Assembly (NCBI GenBank): GCA_002433485.1
Contig: DJIF01000099.1
Location: 1-34,108, forward strand
Origin: Deltaproteobacteria bacterium UBA6601
Lineage (GTDB): Bacteria; Myxococcota_A; UBA796; UBA9615
Direction: 5' to 3'
DNA: 34,108 nucleotides
Each line of letters begins with the position of its first letter. Within the stretch, counting starts at the first letter, position 1. Positions 15,737 through 23,769 of the stretch are shown here, in pieces. Under the pieces are notes generated by a model. The model made no database searches, was not told where the DNA came from, and saw only the letters and a program-made list of their open reading frames with translations. Made by a program: the position numbers and the translations under genes.

Positions 15737-16993
15737 TTAGTCTTCGCCTTGGAGGAAGCTTGGGTCAGTCAGGGCGGAAAGAAAGTCGAGCAGCTCGGCT
15801 CGCTCGCTGGTGGTCAGTTCGAAGCCGCTGATGAGAGGGTCTTTGTAGGGGTTTAGGGAGCCGTCTCCGGCGTAGGGGCCCTGCTCGATGATGCGTCCGC
15901 CGCGCTGGTAGTGGTCGAGCACCTCTTCGAGGTTCTCGGCGCTTCCATCGTGCATATAGGGAGCGGTCATAGTGACGTTACGCAGGCTGGGGATCCGGTG
16001 CTTGCCGTCGTCCTCGACCCTCTGAGTGAACTCCCCAATCCCCATGTTTGGTGCTGGGTAGCGGCTGCGGGCGCCTCCCCAGTAGCTCTGTGGGCCGCCT
16101 TCGATGTTGTAGAGACCCGTATTGCGGAAGATCTCATTAACGCTTAGTTCCGCACCAGTGGCCGAGAAGGCGAGCGACAGGAAGGGCCCAGCGTGACACT
16201 CGCTGCAAGCTAGTCGCTCGGACTCAAACAGCATGAGTCCGCGCTGCTGGGATAAACTCAGTGCGCTGCTGTCTCCTGTGAGCCAGCGGTCCCAGGGGGA
16301 TTGCAGAGAGACAAGACTGCGCTGAAAGCTTGAAACTGCGTCAATAAAGCGGTCCCAACTGAGCCGCTCATCTGGCTCATCTGTGGGAAATGCGGTAATG
16401 AAGCCTTGGCTTAGCTCGGGGCTGGAGTTGACCACCGAGATCAGGCGTGCAGTATCGTAGTGGTTGTCAGACCCTTGGATGAATCCAGCACCCATTTCCA
16501 CCGGTGTGTCACCAAACAGTGGATTGAGGATCTGTTGCTCAAGATCGTCGGTGGTCAGGTTGCCCCAGTTTAAGAAGCTCGCCCAGGCGAGGTTTGCCAG
16601 GCTCGGTGCATTGCGCGAGGTGCGGTCGCCTGTAGCTCCCTGATGGACTGCCTCATTGACCGAGAATGCAAGCTCCGGTTCATGACAGCTAGAGCAGGCA
16701 AGCTGGCCATTCAGGGAGAAGCTCGGCTCGAAGAACAGCGCTCTACCCAGCTCGACTGCCTCTATCGTCATGGGGTTGTCTTGAGGCAGCTCAGGCTCAT
16801 CTACGTAGCCGGGTAGCTGCCACTGCCATGCTGTGGTCGAGGTCTGGTGCGAGTCGCAGCCGGCATCCGTGCACTCAAGTTGGACGCAGCCGGCGTTACT
16901 TAGCGCGCAGGCGATGGCTAGCAGCAGGTAGCGATAGAGCGAGCCAGCCCCGGAGTGGAGCCGGTGCGCTGCTTGGTGTGTCCCAACTACCAG
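15737..16993 (-). CDS. MbnH/MauG-like diheme enzyme of the metallo-mystery pair (start unclear)
   Basis: A diheme c-type protein with heme motifs CSSCH (about 100-104) and CSECH (about 263-267). It has the family segments LGRALFFEPSFSLNGQLAC, GATGDRTSRNAPSLANLAW, PVEMG, FRNTGLYNI and IPSLRNVTMTAPYMHDGS. In the known pair, MbnH uses a bis-Fe(IV) state to convert a tryptophan of MbnP to kynurenine. The first ATG is at 16771, but the frame stays open to 17002 and encodes a clear lipoprotein signal, RYLLLAIACALSNAGC. No ATG, GTG or TTG lies in that extension. A CTG at 16993, 5 bases after GAGGAG, is the only candidate (418 residues). A CTG start or a frame error is therefore needed. It overlaps the end of the MbnP-like gene. 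Confidence 0.82.
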   Translation of the reverse strand: MVVGTHQAAHRLHSGAGSLYRYLLLAIACALSNAGCVQLECTDAGCDSHQTSTTAWQWQLPGYVDEPELPQDNPMTIEAVELGRALFFEPSFSLNGQLACSSCHEPELAFSVNEAVHQGATGDRTSRNAPSLANLAWASFLNWGNLTTDDLEQQILNPLFGDTPVEMGAGFIQGSDNHYDTARLISVVNSSPELSQGFITAFPTDEPDERLSWDRFIDAVSSFQRSLVSLQSPWDRWLTGDSSALSLSQQRGLMLFESERLACSECHAGPFLSLAFSATGAELSVNEIFRNTGLYNIEGGPQSYWGGARSRYPAPNMGIGEFTQRVEDDGKHRIPSLRNVTMTAPYMHDGSAENLEEVLDHYQRGGRIIEQGPYAGDGSLNPYKDPLISGFELTTSERAELLDFLSALTDPSFLQGED

Positions 16994-18489
16994 GCTGGCT
17001 CCTCACCACTTGGCATGAGGACTTCGAAGCCGGTTGAATGGCAGTGGTTGCAGCCGCCGCCAGGGGCGATGGCCATGACCATCTTGAGCTCGCCTTCAGC
17101 ATCGAGCACTCGGGCGTAGTAGTTCTCGACTTGATAATTGATGTCGGGAACAGCGGTGGCATACCACTGCCCGTGCGCATCGATGGGCAAGGCGAGCTTC
17201 AGCTCCCAGCCAACCAGTTTCTCTTCCAGGGGAATGGGTGGACCAAAGCGAATAGCTTGTTCTGCAGTCCCCAGCTCGATAGTGCCGCCCTCTACCCAGG
17301 GTTCGCCTGCGGAGTTGTAGATGGTGCCGGCTGCTACGTATTGCCCCTCTCCCGGTCCATTGGACTGGTGGCATTGCATGCAGTTGGCACCGTAGCGTGG
17401 GTCGCCAGGAGGATGGCTGCTGGTGCCTCCTGAGACGGAAACTGCGGCTACATCGAGATCCGTCGGTCGCTCGTAGTCTGGATGCGGCCAGCCACTGGGG
17501 TTGTTCACATCGAGGGTCGAGACGTCCGGGTAGGGAGGGGCTTCGCCGGGCGTTCCGCTGAAGTCAACAACGCGGAAGGCGCTTTGCGTCGTGGTGCCTG
17601 CCGCCCCGCCTTCGGTTTCGGGCAAGGTCAGACCGATGGCTCCGAACATCTCACTGCAGCCATTGGGTTCGACATCCTCACCGTCCTGAAAGTCCGACAG
17701 GTTGCGCACAAACATGCAGCCATTGCCGCGGTTCAGGTCGTCGCTCGCGTAGAAGCGTGCCAGATCAAACTCGACCGCCTGGTTGTCTATGTTCATGTCC
17801 AGTTCAATGGTCGAGAGCAGGGGCATGGAGCAGGCATAGGGCCCAGCGATGTCGCCGCTGCTGCTCTCACAGCCCTGCGAGCCTGGATGAAAGTAATAGG
17901 CTTCTTTGACCTTGTCGCCGGTGGTGGCTTTGACATCGATCTTCATGTGGCGGTAGCCCGAGGCCCAGGTCCACTGCATCCCATAGGCATTCAGAGGAGC
18001 CTCAGAGACGGCGCCGTCTACATGGTTGATCTCTTGTGGTACGCCCACTTTAAAGCGTACTCCGCTATACGCGCCTTCCGGAGCAGTGCCGACGATAAAG
18101 CCTCTGGTCGCTGATGTACCGCGAATTGCGCAGGTCTCCGAGCTGGTATCGGTGAAATCCAGTAGGGCAACTGCGCCGGTCGAGCCATCAGCGCGGCTGT
18201 ACTGCAGCTGAAAGTCGTTGTCGTTATCGAGCAGTAGCTCTACTGCCGTACCTTCTTCGGTGAGCAGCTGTACGTCATGGATGTAGAATCGTACGTCACG
18301 TACATCAATGCTTGAGGCACTTGCCCCGAGTCCTTCGTAGACCTGCCCGCACTCCAGCGCAACTCCATTTACGTTGGCCACAAAGGGAATGGTGAAGCTG
18401 GGATTGTCGGGCCCGACGTCGCCACAGGACCACAGCAACATGGCGACCAGAAGAAAAGGGAGCTTCAGGCGATTTTCGATCAGTGGCAT
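16987..18489 (-). CDS. MbnP-like four-Cys copper protein fused to a diheme c-type domain
   Basis: A 500-residue lipoprotein (signal LPFLLVAMLLWSC, Cys22). ATG 18489 was chosen because GGGAGGG lies just upstream; earlier ATGs lack one. Residues 33-290 match the 'metallo-mystery pair four-Cys motif' family: FVANVNGVALECGQVYEG, VRDVRFYIHDVQL, VALLDF, a GT-x2-TR segment, GVPQEINHVDG, PLN, MQWTWASGYRHMKIDV, with Cys47, Cys120, Cys258 and Cys278. Trp173/Trp175 lie where the kynurenine precursor of MbnP is expected. Residues 360-500 add two heme sites, CMQCH (370-374) and CNHCH (480-484), flanking a beta-rich domain. Heme-bearing tails are not part of the standard family. The diheme partner gene follows and overlaps its stop. 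Probable role: periplasmic copper binding coupled to electron transfer. Confidence 0.87.
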   Translation of the reverse strand: MPLIENRLKLPFLLVAMLLWSCGDVGPDNPSFTIPFVANVNGVALECGQVYEGLGASASSIDVRDVRFYIHDVQLLTEEGTAVELLLDNDNDFQLQYSRADGSTGAVALLDFTDTSSETCAIRGTSATRGFIVGTAPEGAYSGVRFKVGVPQEINHVDGAVSEAPLNAYGMQWTWASGYRHMKIDVKATTGDKVKEAYYFHPGSQGCESSSGDIAGPYACSMPLLSTIELDMNIDNQAVEFDLARFYASDDLNRGNGCMFVRNLSDFQDGEDVEPNGCSEMFGAIGLTLPETEGGAAGTTTQSAFRVVDFSGTPGEAPPYPDVSTLDVNNPSGWPHPDYERPTDLDVAAVSVSGGTSSHPPGDPRYGANCMQCHQSNGPGEGQYVAAGTIYNSAGEPWVEGGTIELGTAEQAIRFGPPIPLEEKLVGWELKLALPIDAHGQWYATAVPDINYQVENYYARVLDAEGELKMVMAIAPGGGCNHCHSTGFEVLMPSGEEPAW

Positions 18490-18725
18490 TCCTAGGCCCT
18501 CCCTCATTACTGCCGATGCTGAAAACGCTGGCATGGCCGATTCAGAATCAGCTCAGCCTTATATCTTCAAGGTTTGAGCTGGCCTTGAACATGTGGTTAC
18601 TTGCCGCGCGTCAATTCGCCGCACCTGCTCATCTCTCACTAAGAGGCGGGCTTGCTGGTTGCACTGCTGTTGCTAAGCACACCATCCGCACAGATTGTTC
18701 ACACATCTGTCGACAATAAGACTAT

Positions 18726-18744
18726 GATAATGAGAATCATTTTC
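18726..18744 (+). promoter_or_regulatory. Near-consensus Fur box
   Basis: GATAATGAGAATCATTTTC matches the classical 19-bp Fur consensus at 17 of 19 positions. It ends 16 bases before the GTG start of the 169-residue lipoprotein and overlaps possible -10 elements (TATGAT at 18723, GATAAT at 18726), so iron-loaded Fur would block transcription. The divergent MbnP-like gene starts about 240 bp away and could share the control. Confidence 0.75.
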
Positions 18745-18760
18745 AGTTAAGGGTGGCCAG

Positions 18761-19270
18761 GTGAAGTATCTTTTCAACCTTCAATTTGTTTGTTTACTTG
18801 CTTGGCTGGTAACCGCTTGTGCGGTGCCCAGTGCTGACGAGGATCTCGATGATCAGGAGCCTGTCGACGCTCCGGATGAAGAGGAGCTGGATAGCATCCC
18901 TGATCCTGGCAGCGACTATGCTCCGTTTCGCTGGTACGACGACGGTGGCTACCATGGCACTCCTCAAACAGCGCAGGTCATGGGCATTGTTCTGGAGATT
19001 CCGGAATACATTCAAGGCGGCATCGATCCAGAGACCGGCAATCATTTCTTCGTTTTTCGCACCGCTCCGGACCAGACTGACTTCGCAGTAAGCCTTCGCA
19101 ATGCGTCCTCAGAGATCGAGCATGTCCATATCCATGACGGGACTGACCTTGTGTTTGGTGAAGAGGTGCCGCCGAGATTGGTGGTCAGTGCAACTCATGT
19201 CCTGTGGGACCTTGAGGGGGATACGATCTACGTTTTAGAGGTGCACAGCCCCCAGGGTGGCTTCTTCTGA
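18761..19270 (+). CDS. Acidic lipoprotein behind a Fur box
   Basis: A 169-residue lipoprotein with signal FVCLLAWLVTAC (Cys20), followed by a very acidic spacer (ADEDLDDQEPVDAPDEEELD). The rest is a small beta-rich domain, GNHFFVFRTAPDQTDFAVSL then IEHVHIHDGTDLVF and TIYVLEVHSPQGGFF. This resembles a short PPC-like or immunoglobulin-like sandwich with several histidines (EHVHIHDG), which could bind metal. No family is recognised with confidence. GTG 18761 is preceded by AAGGG at 7 bases. The adjacent Fur box suggests a role under iron limitation, for example in surface iron or heme capture, but that is inference. Confidence 0.75.
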   Translation: MKYLFNLQFVCLLAWLVTACAVPSADEDLDDQEPVDAPDEEELDSIPDPGSDYAPFRWYDDGGYHGTPQTAQVMGIVLEIPEYIQGGIDPETGNHFFVFRTAPDQTDFAVSLRNASSEIEHVHIHDGTDLVFGEEVPPRLVVSATHVLWDLEGDTIYVLEVHSPQGGFF

Positions 19271-19581
19271 TGATGGCTGGCCGCTCCGGGTGAGCGGCAG
19301 ATATTAAGCGCTCAATAATTGCCGCTAGCCCCACAGGTCGGGCTGTGGTTGGCACTCAGTACTTCGTGGTTGAGCAGCGCTGTGAGCGGCAGTGCAGTTC
19401 TACAGAACTGGACCTAAGGCGGCTGCTCACCAGCTTGCTTGATTGTTGGTGGCCTGCATTCGCCTGCCGCTGGGTAGCTGCCAGCCAAGGCAACCTTCCT
19501 GATAGTGATTCGCTAGAGTTTGGCAGGTGCTCCCTGGTGTTAGTTCTTGAGTGGTGGGCAACTGTGGCATGGAGAAGCGAA
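19271..19581. other. Intergenic region with two hairpins, no gene seen
   Basis: About 311 bp. Directly after the lipoprotein stop is GCCGCTC-CGGGT-GAGCGGC (19280-19298), a perfect 7-bp stem, probably a transcription end although no T-tract follows. A second hairpin, CCACAG-N6-CTGTGG, lies at 19331-19348. The hydrolase frame is open through much of this stretch, but the ribosome site and lipoprotein signal place its start at 19582. Confidence 0.45.
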
Positions 19582-20361
19582 GTGCGGGATATGCAGATCA
19601 GGTTTTTTGGGCTGCTCCTTGGTGTGTTTACGCTGACCTTGATCTCTGCTTGCCAGGTACCCGATCCAAAGCTCCCTGAGTTGCCTGTCCCAGACGGGGC
19701 CCGGTCGGGCTTGATTGTGCTTGTACATGGGTCGGGGGATTCTCCGGCAGACTGGCCTGCTGAAATGGAGCAGGCTGTGGCTGCCCAACTGGCGGAGCCT
19801 TCGACTTGGGACCTTTGGGCCTATGACTGGGAGGAGGACGCGGCTCAGCGGCTGGTTGCGGCAGAACTGGGCCTGCTGCACGGTTTCTACCTCGGCGAGA
19901 CGCTGCTCGAAAATGGTATCTACCGTCAGGTGCATCTCATCGGCCACAGTGTCGGCGCCTTCGTGGTGCACGGGGTGGAGCAATGGCTAAGCCAATCTGA
20001 TGCTGCTGAACTCCTGCTTCACAGCACCTATCTGGATCCTTTTGGCGGACGCGGTAGTGACTGGGACTTTGGCGAGCTGCACTTCGGTGAATCGGCCAGC
20101 TTTGCAGAGGCCTATTTCAATCGCGACGATCCCGCCCCATCAACCAATGGTGCTCTTCAACAGGCGCACAACTTCGATGTCACGGAGGCTAAACCTGACG
20201 GTTTGAGCGGGCGGGACGGCCACTGGTGGCCGGTGCAGTTTTATACTGATTCAGTAGCAACAGACACCGCCGGGATCGCGCTCAGTTCGGCGGTCAATCA
20301 GCTCGCCCTTGAGGACCTCCACGAAAGCTGGCCGCGCGGTCAGGAGACCAGCCTTCCTTGA
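19582..20361 (+). CDS. Alpha/beta-hydrolase lipoprotein
   Basis: A 259-residue lipoprotein. GTG 19582 with GGAGAAG upstream is preferred; ATG 19591 is an alternative. The signal FFGLLLGVFTLTLISAC has Cys24. The hydrolase fold shows the oxyanion segment LIVLVHGSGDSPADWP, the nucleophile elbow GHSVG with Ser123, a likely acid Asp152 in STYLDPFGG, and a likely catalytic His214 in GRDGHWWP. The general plan is that of secreted esterases and lipases; the substrate is unknown. It converges with the heme operon, leaving only 4 bp between stop codons, so transcripts from the two sides may collide. Confidence 0.82.
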   Translation: MRDMQIRFFGLLLGVFTLTLISACQVPDPKLPELPVPDGARSGLIVLVHGSGDSPADWPAEMEQAVAAQLAEPSTWDLWAYDWEEDAAQRLVAAELGLLHGFYLGETLLENGIYRQVHLIGHSVGAFVVHGVEQWLSQSDAAELLLHSTYLDPFGGRGSDWDFGELHFGESASFAEAYFNRDDPAPSTNGALQQAHNFDVTEAKPDGLSGRDGHWWPVQFYTDSVATDTAGIALSSAVNQLALEDLHESWPRGQETSLP

Positions 20362-20365
20362 GCTC

Positions 20366-20902
20366 TCAGTTGCTTGTGTCTGAGGCCCAGGAGGGCAGGT
20401 CCGTCAGCTCTTCGACTTCGCCTCTTAAGCCGCGGATAAAAAAGTAGATGACGCTGCACAGGCCCATGGCCAGGCCAACTGCAACGCCGGCGTCGATGAT
20501 GCCACGCCAGGGTTGGGGTAGCTGCCGGATCAAGACCACCAGGGTGATGATGCCGATCACCAGGGCCCACCTTACGATGAGGGTCTTGCGGCTGGCGTGA
20601 TAGAGCGCCATACAGAAGATCGGCGCAAAGATGAGATGGCGTATGGGCCGCTTCTCGGCCAGATAAAAGGCGCGGGAGGCGGTGCGCGGGCCAACTTTCT
20701 TGTGAAAACCTTTCCAGCCTTCGGCGTAGCCCATGTAGCCCACCCACAGCAGCAAGAATGCCCAGTGCCCTGGCCCCATTGCACCTTGCTCCATGGCCTC
20801 GATGGCCATTGGACTCAGTCTCAATACCGCCCGATACAGGATCCATACCAGGCCTGAGATACCCCACAGTGCGAGTAGGAAGCGTTGCAGCTGAGCGTTC
20901 AT
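20366..20902 (-). CDS. Conserved-looking membrane protein at the end of the heme operon
   Basis: A 178-residue protein with five predicted membrane segments (about 7-27, 45-62, 88-102, 109-126, 134-156) and an acidic tail. Charged, possibly functional loops include EGWKGFHKKVGPRTASR and YHASRKT. I do not recognise a family; it is not an obvious HemJ, HemX or CcsA. It starts 35 bases after the hemE stop on the same strand and is probably transcribed with it. A role in heme trafficking or sensing is only a guess from position. Confidence 0.7.
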   Translation of the reverse strand: MNAQLQRFLLALWGISGLVWILYRAVLRLSPMAIEAMEQGAMGPGHWAFLLLWVGYMGYAEGWKGFHKKVGPRTASRAFYLAEKRPIRHLIFAPIFCMALYHASRKTLIVRWALVIGIITLVVLIRQLPQPWRGIIDAGVAVGLAMGLCSVIYFFIRGLRGEVEELTDLPSWASDTSN

Positions 20903-20937
20903 CTGGGGGCTTGAGGTTGCAACTGGTTGAAGGCGAC

Positions 20938-21954
20938 TCAGCCGGCGGGCTCAGAGTGGACCGCATCCAGCATTGCTTGCACGCTGGCGATTGGGGTCTC
21001 TGGCATCAGGCCCTGTCCCAGATTTACCAGATGTCCCTGCTTGGGAATGGAGTTCATCAAGTCGAGGGTTAGCTTGTGGGTGACCTCCGGTCCAGCCAGC
21101 AGTATCGCTGGATCCAGATTCCCCTGCAGGGTCATGGTGTGGCCTGCAGCCCGCAGAGCCGCCAGGTCGACCCGCCAGTCGAGGGAGAAGGCGTCGGCAG
21201 GTAACTGCAGCACGTCATCCAGTAAGTGGTAGCCATTCTGTAGATAGAAGATTCTTGGCACTCCGGTTGCGGCGGTCTCTTGCAGCAGGACCTCGATGTG
21301 TGGACGAATCAGTCGTCGCCAGTCGGTTAGTGAAAAGATGCCTCCCCATGAGTCGAAGATCTGTAGGGCGTCGGCCCCAGCTTCGACCTGGGCTTTCATG
21401 TACAGCGCGCAGGTCCTGGTGAGCCGCTCCATCAGCCGACCAAATGCAAGTTCATCGCTTTGAGCAAGCGCGCGTAGGGCAGGAAAGCTTTTCTTGCTGC
21501 CGCCCTGCACCAGATAGGCAGCGATCGAGAGTGGCGCCCCGGCGAAGCCGATCAATGCACAGTTCTGGTCCAGGTGGGGCTTGACCATGGTCAGCGCTTG
21601 AGCGACTTGTGGGGCAATATCCTGTTGTGCCGGGTCGGGCAGCGCCTCGATCTGGGCGCGGCTCGTTAAGGGTTCATCTACTACCGGGCCCGGAGCGAAG
21701 CGGACATCGATCCCAAGGGCCGCGACCGGTGACATCAGATCGGCAAAGATGATCGCGGCGTCCAGCTTGAACCTGCGCAGGGGCTGTAGGGTCACCTCAC
21801 AGGCCAGCTCTGCAGAGTCAGACAGCTGCTCAAAGCTGTATTCCTTGCGCAGTTCCCGGTATTCGGGGAGATAGCGGCCAGCCTGGCGCATGAGCCATAA
21901 CGGTCGGCGCGCCACCGGGCGCTGGGCGATTGCGTCAAGAAACAGCTTGCTCAT
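20938..21954 (-). CDS. hemE: Uroporphyrinogen decarboxylase
   Basis: A 338-residue cytoplasmic enzyme that removes four carboxyl groups from uroporphyrinogen III to give coproporphyrinogen III. The N-terminal signature PLWLMRQAGRYLPEYRELR (18-36) and the segment AAIIFADLMSPVAALGIDV with the catalytic Asp72 are present. A second signature is GFAGAPLSIAAYLVQGG. The C-terminal barrel strand LQGNLDPAILLAG is normal. Its ATG overlaps the stop of the response regulator gene (ATGA), so it is coupled to the regulator. Length is close to the family norm (about 340-355). Confidence 0.96.
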   Translation of the reverse strand: MSKLFLDAIAQRPVARRPLWLMRQAGRYLPEYRELRKEYSFEQLSDSAELACEVTLQPLRRFKLDAAIIFADLMSPVAALGIDVRFAPGPVVDEPLTSRAQIEALPDPAQQDIAPQVAQALTMVKPHLDQNCALIGFAGAPLSIAAYLVQGGSKKSFPALRALAQSDELAFGRLMERLTRTCALYMKAQVEAGADALQIFDSWGGIFSLTDWRRLIRPHIEVLLQETAATGVPRIFYLQNGYHLLDDVLQLPADAFSLDWRVDLAALRAAGHTMTLQGNLDPAILLAGPEVTHKLTLDLMNSIPKQGHLVNLGQGLMPETPIASVQAMLDAVHSEPAG

Positions 21955-22664
21955 GGGGGGTCTCCCGAGGTGAAGCGGTAGCCAATACCCCGCACCGTGT
22001 GGATGTATCTGGGTTCGTCCGGACGCGGCTCAAAGCGCTTACGTAGGCGCACAATGAAGTTGTCGACCGTGCGCGATGAAGGAAACACCTCATAGCCCCA
22101 CACGGCATCGAGGATTTCGTCCCTCGAGACGACCTGTCCCTCCCTGCTGGCCAGGGTCTGCAGGATCATCGCTTCCTTTTGAGTCAGGTCGTGGGTGCGA
22201 CCATCGAAGGAAGTTGCACGCATCGCTCGAATGTCGAATTCATTACCGCCAAAGGAGATTCGCTTCGTCTCCTGGGAGGCCTCCTGTAGCCACAGGCGTC
22301 GCCGCAGGATGGCGCGGATCCGCAGCAGAAATTCTTCCAGGTGGAAGGGCTTGGCGAGGTAGTCGTCGCCGCCGGCTTCCAGTCCCCGAATGCGATCTGC
22401 GCTCTCTCCTCTGGCGGTCAGGAACAGGATGGGCACGCGGCGCTTGGCTTGTCGCGCCCTAGAACAGACAGTGTAGCCGTCAAGTCCGGGCAACATCACA
22501 TCCAGCACCACCAGGTCGAAGTCGCGCTTAAGGATCGCATCGAGCGCCAGATCGCCGCGCTCGATGTGCTCTACCCCATAGCCTTCAGCTTCCAGGTTCT
22601 CGCGGATCCCGGCTGCCAGTGTTGGTTCGTCTTCGACCAGCAGGACTCTTGCAGGAGAATTCAT
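21951..22664 (-). CDS. hemR: OmpR/PhoB-family response regulator, HemR-like, in heme operon
   Basis: A 237-residue regulator. ATG 22664 overlaps the kinase stop (ATGA). The receiver domain has E11-D12, phospho-acceptor Asp55 (VVLDVMLPG), Thr83 and Lys105. A winged-helix DNA-binding domain follows (about 135-233): DLTQKEAMILQTLASREGQV, then RDEILDAVWG, SSRTVDNFIVRLRKRFEP and IHTVRGIGYRF. It sits between the kinase and hemE, the same position as hemR in the Leptospira heme operon (hemA-C-B-L-HK-RR-E). Leptospira HemR binds TGACA-N6-TGACA and activates hemA; a perfect copy lies before hemA here. The HemR name rests on position and site, not on a tree. Confidence 0.85.
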   Translation of the reverse strand: MNSPARVLLVEDEPTLAAGIRENLEAEGYGVEHIERGDLALDAILKRDFDLVVLDVMLPGLDGYTVCSRARQAKRRVPILFLTARGESADRIRGLEAGGDDYLAKPFHLEEFLLRIRAILRRRLWLQEASQETKRISFGGNEFDIRAMRATSFDGRTHDLTQKEAMILQTLASREGQVVSRDEILDAVWGYEVFPSSRTVDNFIVRLRKRFEPRPDEPRYIHTVRGIGYRFTSGDPP

Positions 22665-23764
22665 AGGGACCGCTGCTCCAGTCTGGCCGCTGCTCGGCGC
22701 CAATGTACCGTGAAGGTTGCTCCGGCCCCCAGTCCCTCGCTTGTCGCCTGGACGCGACCGCCATCGAGTTCCAGGTAGCGCTTAACGATGGCCAGTCCCA
22801 GGCCGCTTCCAGGAGTGCTCCGACTCATTTCGCTGCCGACGCGGAAGAAGGATTGAAAAATATTGGTTCGTTCCTGGGGGGGAAAGCCGATGCCGTCATC
22901 GGTGATCGTCAGTCGGACCTCTCGGGCTTGGTTCTCCGCGCTCACCACAACGGTCCCTCCACCGGCTGCTGCCGTTGCGTGCAGGGCGTTCTCGAGCAGG
23001 TTTCGTAGGACCACCCGCACCGCTGAGGGGTCGGCAAGTACGGCCAGGTCGGCGACGATGGTCGATGTGATCTGGACGTCGCGACTTTTTGCTCGTTCTG
23101 CAAGGTAATGGATCTCGCTTGCGGCGGCTTTCTGTAGCGAGACAGCTTCGGGATTCAGTTCAATGTCACCCCTTGCCAGTTTGGTGGAGTCCAGGATGTT
23201 GGAGATCATCTTATTGAGGCGCCGGATGTCGGTCATGATGCGCTGCAGGTGTCGCTTCCTGCTGTCTTTATCTCCGTCGCGCCGCTCCATGGTTTCCGCG
23301 GTCAGCTGTAGGCTCGCTATGGGGCTTTTGAGCTCGTGAGAGACGGCAGCGACGAAGTCCTCTTGCCGGCGGCGCAGGGTCGCTTCGGCCTGAATGGTTC
23401 GCTGCAGCAGCCACATCATCACCAGCAGAACGATCAGGAAGAAGCCACCTTCCCAGCGGTATTGATTGATCCTTGAGTCCCGCTTCTGCTGCAATTTTGC
23501 CAGTGCCTCTTCGCTGATTGGAGCGAACTCACCGGCTGGCTCAAGATGGGGGAAGTGGGACTTGACCTCGCCGCTTGCGACGCCCAGCTGCAAAAGTTGC
23601 GTGGCTGCCCGCTCATCGGCCTCGTAGACCGCTGTCATTCGCGCCAGCTCTTGGTTGCTGTGCTCGGTCTGATCCCAGATCCACCAGAAGACCTGCGCAG
23701 AGGCGAACAACAACACGCCAAAGAAGACGATGCGTAGACTCTGATTGACCTCGATATGGGGCAT
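22661..23764 (-). CDS. hemK: Membrane sensor histidine kinase, HemK-like, in heme operon
   Basis: A 367-residue kinase with two membrane segments (about 10-30 and 106-121) enclosing a periplasmic loop of about 75 residues without a known domain; His70 and His73 (SHFPHLEP) are conceivable heme contacts. The H-box FVAAVSHELKSPIASLQ has phospho-acceptor His143, followed by DHp helices and an ATPase domain with N box (LRNLLENALHA), G1 (DDGIGFP), F box (FQSFFRVGS) and G2 (GSGLGLAI). It starts 5 bases after the hemL stop and overlaps the regulator gene. Position equals that of hemK (heme-sensing kinase) in Leptospira. This hemK should not be confused with the release-factor methyltransferase formerly given that name. 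Confidence 0.85.
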   Translation of the reverse strand: MPHIEVNQSLRIVFFGVLLFASAQVFWWIWDQTEHSNQELARMTAVYEADERAATQLLQLGVASGEVKSHFPHLEPAGEFAPISEEALAKLQQKRDSRINQYRWEGGFFLIVLLVMMWLLQRTIQAEATLRRRQEDFVAAVSHELKSPIASLQLTAETMERRDGDKDSRKRHLQRIMTDIRRLNKMISNILDSTKLARGDIELNPEAVSLQKAAASEIHYLAERAKSRDVQITSTIVADLAVLADPSAVRVVLRNLLENALHATAAAGGGTVVVSAENQAREVRLTITDDGIGFPPQERTNIFQSFFRVGSEMSRSTPGSGLGLAIVKRYLELDGGRVQATSEGLGAGATFTVHWRRAAARLEQRSL

Positions 23765-23769
23765 GGTTC

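Noticed and set aside
19345..19581. Upstream extension of the hydrolase frame
   Set aside because: It would put about 80 residues before a clear lipoprotein signal; GTG 19582 with a ribosome site fits better.
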